Shown: one piece after another, positions 20,730 to 31,272 of the stretch
Position numbering within the stretch: the stretch's first letter is position 1
How the letters are laid out: each line of letters begins with the position of its first letter
DNA from: Pyropia yezoensis
Taxonomy: Eukaryota; Rhodophyta; Bangiophyceae; Bangiales; Bangiaceae
Length of the DNA stretch: 64,000 bases
NCBI GenBank assembly: GCA_009829735.1
Contig: CM020618.1
Coordinates: 33,704,894-33,768,893 of the forward strand
Reading direction: 5' to 3'
The notes under the pieces: model-generated
What the model was told of the DNA's origin: nothing
The model's database searches: none
The model's input: only the letters and a program-made list of their open reading frames with translations
Translations under genes and position numbers: made by a program

Positions 20730-22890
20730 ATCACTACTAATTCTATTCTCCCTCACTAATCTCACACTCAAATTCTCTCAAATCAAGTCCCTCACAAATA
20801 TGCAAAAACCCATCTGAAGTCCCTCTCTCACGTGTGGGTAGCGTAGTCCACCTCATCCCAGTGCCGGGCACGGGCCACGGCCGCCAACCATCCCCACACG
20901 GCGGGCGTGTCCTAGCACCTGGTGCCCCCTGGTCGCCATCCCGGGTCGGCACCAAGTCAAGGCCAGGGATGCTACATCTGCAAGTGACGCTGACGCGAGA
21001 GAGAGAGAGGAGTGAGGCGCGGGTGTTGCTGACCGCAAACGGACGGCTGCGGCGTTCACGCTGGTGCCACCCAAAAGTCAGCGGCTGATTCGTGTACATC
21101 ATTGGCGACCCATAGAGTCACTCGGAAAGGGAACACAGGTGACATGCTTGCCATACGAGACACCGCGACACACCGACACTAGCACCCCCCCTCCAAGACC
21201 CGCTCTACACGGGGAGACTGCTGCCAATGCGGCGGGTCAAAGTGAGTGTTCCACTCTTTCCTTCCCCCCCAGGTCAGGCGGACGAGCACACCGGGGGAGT
21301 TCCGAGCCAGATTGCGCCGCGTGCGCCGATCGTCGATAAAATTGTAAGGTTTGGGGGCCATTTCGGGGCCAATATTGCGATCGACGGCGTAATTGCGCTC
21401 TACGTGTCACGTTCGATCGCCCAAGAAACGCATCGAAAGGATACGATCGCAGGCGATCGGGGGAGCTCGGACAGTATCTCCCTCGCCAAGATACCGCGCT
21501 TCCGGGGTCACTATGAAATATTCAAATGGGAAAGGGGTTTGGTCCGGCACGGTGTAGCAATGGCTCCGAATTTTTACGCCCGAATTTGCCACCCCCTGGC
21601 ATCGTTCTACTCAGGTCCTGCCCCCCCGGTTGGGGAAGCACGGTTTTTCTTGGTCGTCCAGGCACAAGCTGCCACGTGCTCCCAGTTCAGCCTTAAAACG
21701 AAATTCGCTTTGTCTTAGTGGCCCTGTTGAAGGGTGTGCGCTCACGGCGCCTGTGCGGGCGAAATGAAACCTTCAGACGATGTTTCACGTTCATTTCCAT
21801 AATGTACATCCGTCAAGAAGTACACATGCCGAGAATGACCTGAAGAACCTCCCCCCCCACATGCCTCGCCAACCGCGGGCCTGGCAAAACTTGGCTTTCG
21901 TCCACAGGCTGCGTCGCAGTCTCGATGCGCATGAGTCGGCCCGCCAGCCTGAATGTCCACATGTGCGACCCTGTGGGGAGACGGCTGCGAGTACGACCAG
22001 AGCCGAGAGAGAGCTTTTCAGAAACTATTGCTACACGAGCATGATGCCACAGGGGCATGTCTTCGTCCTGGCTTGGCCACGGGGGGGGGGTTGAATTGGG
22101 CTCGCCGGGCCCGACACGGGGACCCATTATTTTCGGGGATTATTGCGGTTCCTGGTTTGACTTGGAGGGTCTTTGTCAGGGGAGAGCCAGAGGCCCTTGT
22201 GGGCCTCAGCGGTGCTTCTGATTGGCGTGACGGAGAGCAGTGAACCTAATGTTCTCTTTTTCTGGTGGCCGCTCTCGAAGGAACGCTCCGACGCGCAGGC
22301 CCGCAGGACCACCGGCCTAGAGCTTTTAAAAGCGCCCATGGCGCTTTTCGAGCGCGTTCTTCGGGCGCTTCTACTGAGCCAATAGGGCGCGATGCGCCCC
22401 GACTCGCCCTTGTTCTTGAGGCGCGATTTGGCCCGATCAAGCATTAACAATGCGAATTGACCAAGCACGATGTTTCTCGAAGTCGAGGCGGTCAGGGGGG
22501 GACCAGCACGAAAGCAGGTACCGCAAGCGGCCAAAACGAAATTACATTACCACCTAATTCGGGGACTACTGCTCTAAATAGTGTTCATAATACATATCGG
22601 AGAAGGCAACAAGGGGGCTTTCATGCCGTGATGACGATCTCGGTGCGCTCACTGGGCCTGTCTGAGCGCCCCCGCCCCGCGCCCCGGCCAAAAAGCGGCG
22701 CGATGCACAGCTCTTTACGGGACGACCGCTCCAAGGGCATGATCCTATCACTGACGGGGAGGGCCATCAGATCCACTCATGGCCCGCAACATAGACACTT
22801 GGCTCGGCTTCTCATTGAATAAAGACTCGAACAGGAGATCGAAGAAAAGTTTGAAGCGAGTCGGAGACACGCGCACGCGCATCTATATAA

Positions 22891-23339
22891 TGCAGTTCCC
22901 CGAATTTTGTCTCATGGAGACAAGAGCGACAGCGTGACAACATGGCCATGAGCCAACCGTGTGCTGGGAGCTCGCAGCGGACCAATAGCGTGCTGTGGGG
23001 CTGTTCTTTTGAACAAGGGATCATTGGTTGCAGTCGCGGCGGATCTGTTACCGAACGCTGGTTGGTCAGATAGCTGTTGCTTTCTCCCACAATCTCGGCG
23101 AATTTCCCTCTCTCTCGGCCCGATCCACTCAAGAGCACTGGGAGAGGTCGCAGCTGGCTCCTGGGATGCCTGTTCCCTCTTCGATGTGGGCAGAAACCTC
23201 GAGAACGTTTCAGATCGCACTGCTTCCGCACTGAAGAGGAGCACTCATTGGCCAGTGGAGCGCCATCTCAGGCATGCCATGGCCTGTTGTGGGTCTGTCG
23301 TTGTTATTCTCGACATGAGACAAAATTCGGGGTTCTGCA
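22891..23339. mobile_element. MITE-like element with about 26-bp terminal inverted repeats
   Basis: The left end reads TGCAGTTCCCCGAATTTTGTC and the right end, reverse-complemented, TGCAGAACCCCGAATTTTGT followed by C; both continue to CTCATG. Looser inverted similarity extends further inward for about 40 bases (GCGACAG / ACGACAG, CATGGCC / CCATGGC). The inside, about 400 bases, has no convincing coding region. Length, ends and lack of a transposase fit a non-autonomous DNA transposon. I could not define a target-site duplication, so the superfamily is open. Confidence 0.65.
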
Positions 23340-23412
23340 ATGGTGTATCACTTTTGTGCCACTTACCAATACTTGTTTGTGTGCGAGGCTGATATCACTT
23401 AGCATTCCGATG

Positions 23413-23417
23413 AAAAA
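23413..23417 (-). terminator. RNA polymerase III terminator of tRNA-Leu
   Basis: Five T on the minus strand, eight bases after the discriminator base of the tRNA gene, the usual Pol III stop signal. Confidence 0.7.
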
Positions 23418-23425
23418 CTACGCGC

Positions 23426-23505
23426 TGATGACGGCGAGATTCGAACTCGCGCCCCGAAAGACCAGTGCCTTAAACTGGCGCCTTAGACCACTCGGCCACG
23501 TCACC
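23426..23505 (-). tRNA. tRNA-Leu(AAG)
   Basis: Eighty nucleotides fold as a class II tRNA. The acceptor stem GGTGACG pairs with CGTCATC over all seven positions (one G-T). The D arm GCCGAGTGGTCTAAGGC is typical of tRNA-Leu. Anticodon stem CCAGT/ACTGG encloses loop TTAAGGC, anticodon AAG (Leu, CTT/CTC codons). An 11-base variable region and the T arm GCGAG-TTCGAAT-CTCGC follow, with discriminator A. There is no intron and CCA is not encoded, as expected for a nuclear gene. It is transcribed by Pol III from internal A and B boxes. The MITE lies on one side and an LTR copy on the other. Confidence 0.95.
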
Positions 23506-23838
23506 TGCTTACAGAAACCGGATCAATCAACATAATTATCGCGTGTTTTTGGTGATATTGTGCTCGGGCTCGCACTCTCGGATGACCAGCACAACGATCT
23601 GGCAGGTGAACCTCGTCACTCCAGTGATCAATTCCCGCGACTCGGCAGAAGGGGCGTCGTCATAGGCGTGGTATAATGGCTTGCCCACCGTAGTGGAAGA
23701 GTCAGCATGTGGATGAAAGAACGTCGAAAAACGTGCGCACAAAGCGTAGGTGCAAGTGACGGTGATGAGGCCGTTATATTCGCGGTCGTCGCGAAGATGG
23801 CGATCATCACCAAGAGTTTGTGGCAGGACTCGCGCCAC
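23506..23838. other. Spacer between tRNA gene and LTR copy C
   Basis: No gene or repeat recognised. Confidence 0.4.
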
Positions 23839-24130
23839 TTTGAGGAACCACAAACACTTACGCAGCCCACGACGTACTCGTGAGGGGGGTCAGCTACCCA
23901 TGCCAGCCAATCGGGCTACGAGGCGCGGGGAAGAGGATGGAGGTGGTGACCGCGGTGGGTCTGGGAAGGGGACGGCGCGACGTTGGTGGTGGTCGATGGG
24001 TTCCTGAGGGTTATTTTCATCTTAAATCTGTTTCTGTGCTTGCCCTCCGGTCTTCCCGCGTGAGCCAACAGCCACGCACTACATACTCGCGTTGGGGCAC
24101 CCGCGGTGCCCCAAAGCATGCGTTTCCCCG
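23839..24130 (+). repeat. LTR-like copy C
   Basis: Starts near TTGAGGAACCAC, close to copy D, passes through GCGCGACGTTGGTGGTGG and ends its clear similarity after the hairpin GGGGCACC-CGC-GGTGCCCC (24094-24112) and the block GCATGCGTTTCCCCGTTG. Weak similarity to copy B continues to about 24210 (GAGCGAGCGAGCGCAC). It begins 334 bases from the tRNA gene. It appears to be a solo LTR; no internal retroelement sequence was seen beside it. Confidence 0.65.
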
Positions 24131-26957
24131 TTGCGCCGCTGGTAGGTACAAAACGGACCAAGAAAAATGCATGGCTCTCAGAACAAAGCATGAGCGAGCG
24201 AGCGCACTAGAGGAGTGCAGCCCCAGTTTTCCCCAAACGAACGAAGGCGGTCCGCCGTGCAGCGCCTCGTGCGCCGCCCCAGGCGGCTCCGAACGCCGGT
24301 CCGTCCGAATATCCGAGAGGTGTACCAGCATGGTTAGATCGAGTCGACCGAATTGGCCAGCCGGCTAGCAAGTCACATCCGTGCAATGCTGCAGCGAGGA
24401 CACTCTGACTGACTCGCCAGCTGTAGCAGATGTGGCTGGTCGTGGGTGCTGACGGTGGATCCCTTCGACAGGTCTTGATGGGCTGTCCATAGCTTCTTAC
24501 GTGCGGTTGGCGGGGACCGTCGGACAGCGGCTGACTCATCTTGAATCTGGAACGTACAGCGCGTCATGCTCCACCGTACACAGAGTTGATCCATGTTGCC
24601 AGGAGCTGGTTCGGCAGGATCTGTGAGGAGAGGTCCCAGTTCTTGTCCATGAAGTAGTACGCATGGGATTCGGGGGGCAGTCTTTACACCGCGTCCACTC
24701 CCAGCCGCCGTCGGCCGGCCCCTCTCGCACGTGACAGCCCTAGTCCACCATCGGCCGCCACTGGACGCCATAGACTCCCGCCACCAACCAGACAGCGCCC
24801 ACGTGATGCACCACGAGTAACCAACTTCTGACGATGTGGCAGCCTTAGGCGGAGCTGAAAACTCTCTCTCGCATGAGATCGATGCAGATGGACAATGCTC
24901 ACCCTGTCTCGGAACGCTCAATTGTGGAACAGCACAGGTCATTGCTACTGGGGTTGGTTGTATAGAAAGCGCAGGTAATGATCTGAACGACTTCGGGCCG
25001 TTCTACACCCCGCAAGATCTTGTCGAAACACCGATCATGCCCGCCGCTGGCGGAGATAGAATCAACTTCTTGCCGCTGCGCGTCTCTGACGCCACGGCCG
25101 GCGTCCGTTTTCACCGTGCCCGCTCACAGGCGGCGCCTCACGCTCGCCCCGTCCCCTGCGCTCGCCCCGCGACATTCACCTTCCTCGTCCACTCCCCGCG
25201 GCTTCCACGGCCATGGCCATCGGGCAGGGCCCCTGCGGGGGAGTGGCGGGGCCTTTGCTGTGGCGGACGGCGGGGCCTTGTCCGTAACGGACGGCGCGGC
25301 CTCGTCGTCGACGGGCGGCAAGGCCGGGAGGACGGGAAGCGGCGATGGCTTCATGTTGGCAGGGGCCAGCGGCGCCACATCATGGCGCTAGCCACGGACG
25401 TCTTCCCGTCGTCGCGGTCAGGGTGGAGGCGCGGCACTGCCCCGATTGCCGGGGGCGGGGGGGGGGAGGGGGCGGGATGGTGGAGGTCCGGCGGTGAGTG
25501 TGGGGACGGGAGGGGGGGGGGGTTGGCGGTGTCCGGCGGTGGGCGGGGGGAGAGGCGGGAGAGGTGGCAGCGCCTCGGGGAGGGGCCGCAGTGGGACAAG
25601 GTCCACGGTCGCTGAAGGGACATGCCGGCCGTCAAGCGACGGTAAGTGCGCGGCGAAACGTCGTCGGTTGACGTCACCGGTGCGCGGCCGCGACGCCCCA
25701 CTTGCATTCCTGTCGCCCTTGGCGGCTGTGAAGTCGTCCAAAAGACCCAGGAAGAGTGACTGACAGATACAATTATTACCACCGATTTCGACCCTGAAAA
25801 CGTCCAGGGCATGGACACAATGTAGGCAGCCGCTGCATGAACGGTCAGCAGCCTTTTCTTCTTTTCGCTCTCTCAAGGAAACAGTAGCTCGCGGGCTTTC
25901 TCCCTGCGTGTCGCATTTCTTCTTTATGTCTCGTACGGTGCGAGGAAAATGTAAAAACATCCGATACTTCAACATCTGTACAGCCACCCCCCGGTACAAA
26001 GTGCATTCTCGTACTTGCAGAATGACACGCCGGTCATGGATGGCAACAATAAAATCGATGTATCAAATTAATACCATTAGTTATAGGTTAATCATAGATT
26101 AATCAGTGAACGCTTTCCCGTTTTTGTTATCTGTTCTTGACTAAATGATGGGGGAACCCCCCCCCCCCCCGCCCCACCGCCCACCTCTCCCTGCATCTGA
26201 TTTTCCTCTTCAATATCACAATGTTTGACCCCTCTACGCGACGGAGCAGCCTCAGCAGGACTGGCGCTGCGCGACAGTCGATCGCTCACGCGGAAACTGC
26301 GAATTGTGCCACCACAGCTGTCGCTGACTTTGCAGACTTTCTCGCCGCCGCCCGGGCCGCCGTTCCTCCCAATCTCATTGTTGCACTCGCCATGTACGGT
26401 CGGGGGTCCGTGCGACGTTGAAGATCTATTAATTAATTAAAGGCCGAACAAAAAATGTATCACTCTTTCTATCCATAATTGTAGGGCGTGATCTGCCCAC
26501 AAGCCCGTAAAAATTGGGCTTGTTGCACAGCCCTTCCTGACGGGGTACTAGGGACCCCGTTTTAGGGTTTCCGAATTTACAGAGTTAATGTGCTTCTGAA
26601 TATGTGGCGACGCGAAGGTGAGCCAGAACAAATGCTCGCTAGTTACCCGCTTGAGACAACAAACAGGCGCTCATTTCTTACTGTAAGTCTCCAATGACAG
26701 TCACACTTGTTACCTGCGAATGGCACCGCTGTCTCGACCTGTCGCGTGGCAGGTCCAGCTGGACAACTGGGGCACCCTCCCTCGCGCGTGATGCAGGAGT
26801 ACTCGAGCGACTGCTTCCATCGACCCTGCCTCCTGGCGCCCAAGCGGCTCTACGCACATCGCCCGTGGCTCACTTTTGCAACCATACCCTGACGTTCATC
26901 TCCCTCCTGCTCTCGTTTCCTTCAGCTGAACCCTTGCTGTGACAGCGTCTCTGCGCC
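24131..26957. other. Spacer, no gene recognised
   Basis: Several frames are open in the GC-rich part (25080-25620) but none looks like a real protein. The stretch 25980-26110 and 26420-26600 is AT-rich. The paired hairpins at 26499-26560 are listed separately. Confidence 0.4.
26499..26560. other. Two consecutive hairpins
   Basis: ACAAGCCC (26499-26506) pairs with GGGCTTGT (26516-26523), and ACGGGGT (26540-26546) pairs with ACCCCGT (26554-26560), followed by TTTT. The strand and role are unknown; a small RNA or a terminator-like structure are possibilities. Confidence 0.4.
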
Positions 26958-28047
26958 ATGGCGTCGGCAGGAAAGAAGAACCTGTCCAAGAGCCGCCCCG
27001 GCGGCTACCTCATTGCCGTTATTGGCGATGCCGACACTGTCGCGGGCTTTCTCATGGCGGGCGTCGGGGAGCGTGACGGGAAGAAAGACGTCAACTACTT
27101 CGAGGTGGACCTGAGTACGTTTGTCATTGGTCGATCGAGACGACCGCCGGTTTGTGTGGGGCGTCGTGCGGAATGGGTGGGGGGTGGGTGCAGACAGCAC
27201 TGTGGGCATGGTCGAGGCGGAATATTCTGCGCGGGTGGCTGTGAGTGCAGCACGGCTGGGCGGCAAGGATGAGCTGCGTGCCTACTTGTCGACTCGCTCG
27301 GCGCCGGGCGGGTTGGTGACAGGGCCTAACCGGGGCACTCAGTGGTGCTGATGGGCCTGGTCTTGTCCAGATGGTGGGAGTCTTTTGGTTGGGATGTCAT
27401 TGGTTGACGCGTACATTCGCACCCGCCGACGAAGCCTCGACGCGCGTGTGCTGACTCGCTGACGTGGAGCCCCCTGTTGCTTGTTGGTTCTCTATTATCC
27501 ACACTTGCACGGTGCAGAAGACACCCCCGTCCCCGCTATTGAGGATGCGTTCAAGCGCTTCACCGAGCGGGAGGACATTGCCATTGTGCTCATCAATCAA
27601 TACGTACGTAGTTACTCGGTTGCTCGGCCGGGCGGCAGGCTGACGCAGTTTTCGCCAGCCGTGCCTATGTTGTGAATGGTGGCCGTTGGTGTCTTTGTTG
27701 GTCATCCGTGTGGCACTGGCGCTGACAGACCGTCTCAGTTTCAGGGTGTGCTTGCTTTATCTTCAGCGCTATTCTTGCTCTTGCTGCTTTCCACCCGCCC
27801 ATGGTTTGTTAACCGTTGTTCATGGCCTGGCTGCTTTTCTCATGCGTTTGCTCGGTCCGATGATAACTTGTGCCCCTCTCTCGACGCTTGCTGGCGGCTA
27901 CAGATTGCCAACGAGATCCGTCCGGTGCTCGCCAAGTTTTCCGCCCCCGTTCCGGCTGTGCTGGAAATTCCATCCAAGGAGCATCCATACGACGCGTCCA
28001 AGGACTCTATCCTGCAACGGGTGCGCAACATGCTGGGCACGTCGTAA
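26958..28047 (+). CDS. VMA7: V-type proton ATPase subunit F
   Basis: Stalk subunit of the V1 sector of the vacuolar proton pump, linking the catalytic hexamer to the membrane rotor. Exons 26958-27114, 27518-27603 and 27904-28047 with GT..AG introns of 403 and 300 nt, phases 1 and 0, give 128 residues; family members have about 120. The sequence follows the family closely: [20 protein letters not shown] near the N-terminus, [21 protein letters not shown] in the middle, and [19 protein letters not shown] before a short basic C-terminus. The start has a good context (GCGCCATGG). The exon junctions restore the family sequence exactly, which supports the model. Confidence 0.95.
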
Positions 28048-28351
28048 GCTGTTGTTCTATGTAAGTAGTACACCCCCGCCTCAGCCCACTTGTGTTGCGT
28101 GCTCACTCCACCCAAGCGCGTGTCATTTCCCTCTAGCACCCAAGATGGCCAAAACTCGTAACAAAAGTGTGCTCACACCGCACCGAACGAGGCTCGCAAT
28201 GTCATGCAGCACGCAGAGTTCCCACAGTGCAGGAAGGACCAGACCAGACTACCCCGTGCGCGGAGGCCTTCCTCTCGATACCGCGGCCAGCTGGGCGGTG
28301 CGATCCCACCTGAGCATGTCACGGCAGCAGTGGCACTCTCAATGAGTCCGC
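28048..28351. other. Convergent intergenic region
   Basis: Lies between the 3' ends of the V-ATPase subunit gene and the SAM-domain gene. No gene seen; it must hold both 3' untranslated regions. Confidence 0.5.
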
Positions 28352-29377
28352 TCACTCCAGCTGCTCAAATAGCTCCAGGATGCGGCGGCGGTCGCCCATG
28401 GGGATGGCCGGGAACTCGACGCGCAACTCGGCAGATGTGAGCCCCGCGGCGGTAGCGCCGTCGACCTGTTGCGCCGCGAAGACGCCCACGTACTCGCCCA
28501 GGCCCGCCGCCCGCAGCGCCTCCCCCACTTGCACGACCGACCAGTCGCGGATGCTTGAGGTCCCCGAGCGGCCTCCGCTGCTGCCGCCACGGCCAAGCCC
28601 GGTGGCACTACGGAGCTTAGAGTCAAACTGGTTCAGCTCCGCCTCCCACGCACCGCGCATCCGTTCGTCCTCGTTCACCTCGGACGCCGGTGCAGCGGCA
28701 GCTGTTCCGCCGGCGGCAGGCGCAGGCGCCGACAGTCCCAACACCTTGGCCACACCCGTCCACCCGACACGCGCCACAAACGCAAACGCCCCCAGCTTCA
28801 GCGCCGCGCCCGCAAACAAGCTCAGCAGCCCCCCCGCGACCATGGAAAACGGCACCAGCAAGATACCAACCGGCAACAGCAGCGAAACCACCGTCAGGGT
28901 AGCTACCGCCAGGGCAGCCACGGCAGCGAGCAGGGCGCTGCCAAAAACCGCACCACCCCCGACCACCGCTGTCAGGAAAAAGAGGGAGCGCGCGCCCGGC
29001 GGCAGGGCCGCGGCCGACGAGGGGAGGAGGGAGCGGAGGCCAGCTTCAAGGGCGCCCAGCGCGCGCTCGCCAGAACGGGAGGCCTCGGCACTCACGGCAG
29101 CGCCGCGCGCGGCGGCGCGGGCGCCCTCATTCCGCGCGGCCGCGCCGGCAGCCTCGGCACGACGGCGGATTTCCTCCGTGTCCACCGGGGGGGGGGTAAA
29201 CGAAGCAGAAAGAGGGGTACGGACCCTCCGAGTGGCGAGAGCGGGAGAGCTGGCGGCACGACGATTGGGGGCGGTCGTCAGGGGGGAGGAGCGCAGTTGG
29301 AGCGCACACGCCGGCGGCCGCAGAGGCCACGCCGCCGGGGACAAAAAGGCAGGCGCCGTGGCTCCCGGGTAGGTCAT
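28352..29377 (-). CDS. SAM-domain membrane protein, probably plastid-targeted
   Basis: Intronless, 341 residues. Residues 1-60 are rich in Ala, Ser, Pro and Arg with few acids, as in organelle transit peptides. Residues 131-210 are strongly hydrophobic and could form two to four membrane spans (LFFLTAVVGGGAVFG, LAVATLTVVSLLLPVGILL, GGLLSLFAGAAL). The last 65 residues form a sterile alpha motif: IRDWSVVQVGEALRAAGLG, the YVGVF...GATAAGLTSAELR stretch, and GDRRRILELFEQL. SAM domains self-associate or bind partners. A membrane protein exposing a SAM domain at the C-terminus may scaffold something at an organelle membrane; this and the compartment are inference. It is divergent from the gene at 31273. 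Confidence 0.75.
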   Translation of the reverse strand: MTYPGATAPAFLSPAAWPLRPPACALQLRSSPLTTAPNRRAASSPALATRRVRTPLSASFTPPPVDTEEIRRRAEAAGAAARNEGARAAARGAAVSAEASRSGERALGALEAGLRSLLPSSAAALPPGARSLFFLTAVVGGGAVFGSALLAAVAALAVATLTVVSLLLPVGILLVPFSMVAGGLLSLFAGAALKLGAFAFVARVGWTGVAKVLGLSAPAPAAGGTAAAAPASEVNEDERMRGAWEAELNQFDSKLRSATGLGRGGSSGGRSGTSSIRDWSVVQVGEALRAAGLGEYVGVFAAQQVDGATAAGLTSAELRVEFPAIPMGDRRRILELFEQLE

Positions 29378-31272
29378 CGGGAGAGGAACGTCTAAACCGC
29401 GGCAGCCGGGGATGAAGAGGAAGGGACAAGATGAGGCACAGAGACTGGGAGAGACGACGGTGGTGTAGCCGGGCGATGGCCTCTGCGGATGAGTGAGCGG
29501 TCAAAGACCTGGCGAGACGCACAGACCAGCCGTGGTCGGCGGGGTGTGCTGGAAGCCTCGATGGGATCGCGACAATTTCTTGCCATAGCAAGTATGTTCA
29601 GCAACACGTGGCGAACGATTTAACAAGATCATACTTCAATCGTCGATTGTATGTGTGTACTGTACGACTGAAGTCGAGTGACCAATCGCTGCTCACCACT
29701 GCTGCGGCCCCGTCGCCCGTCCATCACACTCGCGCAAGGTTGGCTTGCCCCCCGTACAAATGGGCTGGATTTTCAAAGCTGCATGCCTGTTGACTGTGTC
29801 TGGCTGGGTCTTCGCGCCGTGCGACAGAAAGGGTCTACGTTCTGCTTTCCCATGCGACGAACCGTGGCCACCTGCCCCCTGCGGTCTATCCGTGGATTGT
29901 CATCCCCGCCACAGATGAAATGCCCGTCCACGGTTGTCTCTTTTGGCTGCCGCAGCATGGGTTGCGTTGATGCGATGGGGGGGGGAGGGACTCCCCTTCC
30001 GAAGCGGGGGATGGGGCAAGTCTTCGAGCCACGCCATGACAGTTGGTGGTGTATGTTCCGTTGGCGTTGGACAGCCGACTGGCTCGCTATCGTTTTGAAA
30101 CGAAACGGCGCGGTGCCTACTTTCGACCCATCCGAGACCGCAGCGCCGTGTTTTTTGTACTGTGTTTGTATGTACCTATTGCAGATGCTTTTTTGCGTGC
30201 CTGCTTGTCCCCTCTGCGCTTTGCTGCTGCGTGTGTGTGGTCTTTCTGGGCTGTGGGATCCGTACGGGACTGCACTCGTGAATAGGATACAGTCATTGGG
30301 TTGGGTGTGGGGGCGACGTGCCCTGGAGGGGTGTGACCGTGCGTATGTACTGTACAGCTTCCTCCTGTCTCCGCTGGGCCGACGCACGTCGTTCGTCTCT
30401 GTCGCGGCACCGGACGTCGCGATCCGCGCACTGCCCTGCTCTGCCGTGTCTGGCAGGGGGCCCCGCACCCCCCCACCCTCCCCTGCCCGGGAGGCCTCGC
30501 CCAATCTTCGCTGCGACCCGCGCCCCGAGGTGCGTGGTGACGGCGGTGGTGGTGGTTGGGGAGGGCATCCTCGCGCGCACACCCCGAACTTTGTGCCCTT
30601 CCTCTCCACCCCCCCCCCCCCCCCCCCCCCCCTCATTTGCGCTTATTCTTGGATTTCTCCTGCATCGATTCCTTCTCCGCCGCTCCCTGCGGGACAGCAG
30701 CCGGCGGCGGGCCGCGGGAGTCTCGGCTCGTGCCTGCCGCGTGTGTGTGGGGGTGCCGGCCGGTCCCGGAGGCGAAGGCGGGCACGCCGGCATCCCCGCT
30801 GGGGACGCGCGGACCGTGTTGGCCCGTGGCCGTCGACGCTCTCGCCACCGGGGGGAGCCGCCCCCGGCGGGCAACGGCGGGTGGCGGCGGACACGGTGGT
30901 TCAGTCATCCCCCCCCTCTCTGTCCCTCTCTCCGTTCTGGTGGCGAGCGTGTGGGCACGCGCGCTTCCGTGGCGCACCCGCCGCGGCCACCCCCCCCGGT
31001 GGCCACCGACCGTGAATCCCGCGGCGGATCCACCCGTCGCCGTTCCCCCTACCGCGCCCCCCACCTCCGCCGCGTCCGTCGTGTCCGTGCCGCGCCACCC
31101 CATCCCACACTCCTCTCTTCCCCCACCCCCCTTCCCCACCTGCAAGCAAACCACCCCCCCCCCCCCCCCCCCCCAACAACCCTCCTTCATGCCTTCTTCC
31201 CCCGCGCCTCCGTCGGTGGGCCGCCGACGGAGCGCTTTTGGCATCTCCCCCGCGGCTTTTCAGCGAGGCGCC
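29378..31272. other. Divergent intergenic region
   Basis: Shared upstream region of the SAM-domain gene (minus) and the coiled-coil gene (plus). It holds TGTACTGTAC motifs at 29656-29665 and 30346-30355, a weaker TGTACTGTG at 30156, a 24-base C run at 30609-30632 and a 21-base C run at 31154-31174. A long open frame across 30556-31272 lacks protein-like sequence. Confidence 0.5.

Larger units (their letters stand above)
18481..22890. other. Gene-poor spacer
   Basis: About 4.4 kb without a recognisable gene. Contents: a TATAAAA string at 20409-20415 with nothing convincing downstream, a 22-bp tandem repeat, a long hairpin at 20686-20729, a cluster of CGATCG sites near 21327-21457, and palindromes at 22328-22348 (AAAAGCGCC-CAT-GGCGCTTTT) and 22190-22208. 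The G-rich patch at 19570-19790 keeps several frames open by composition alone. Confidence 0.4.
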
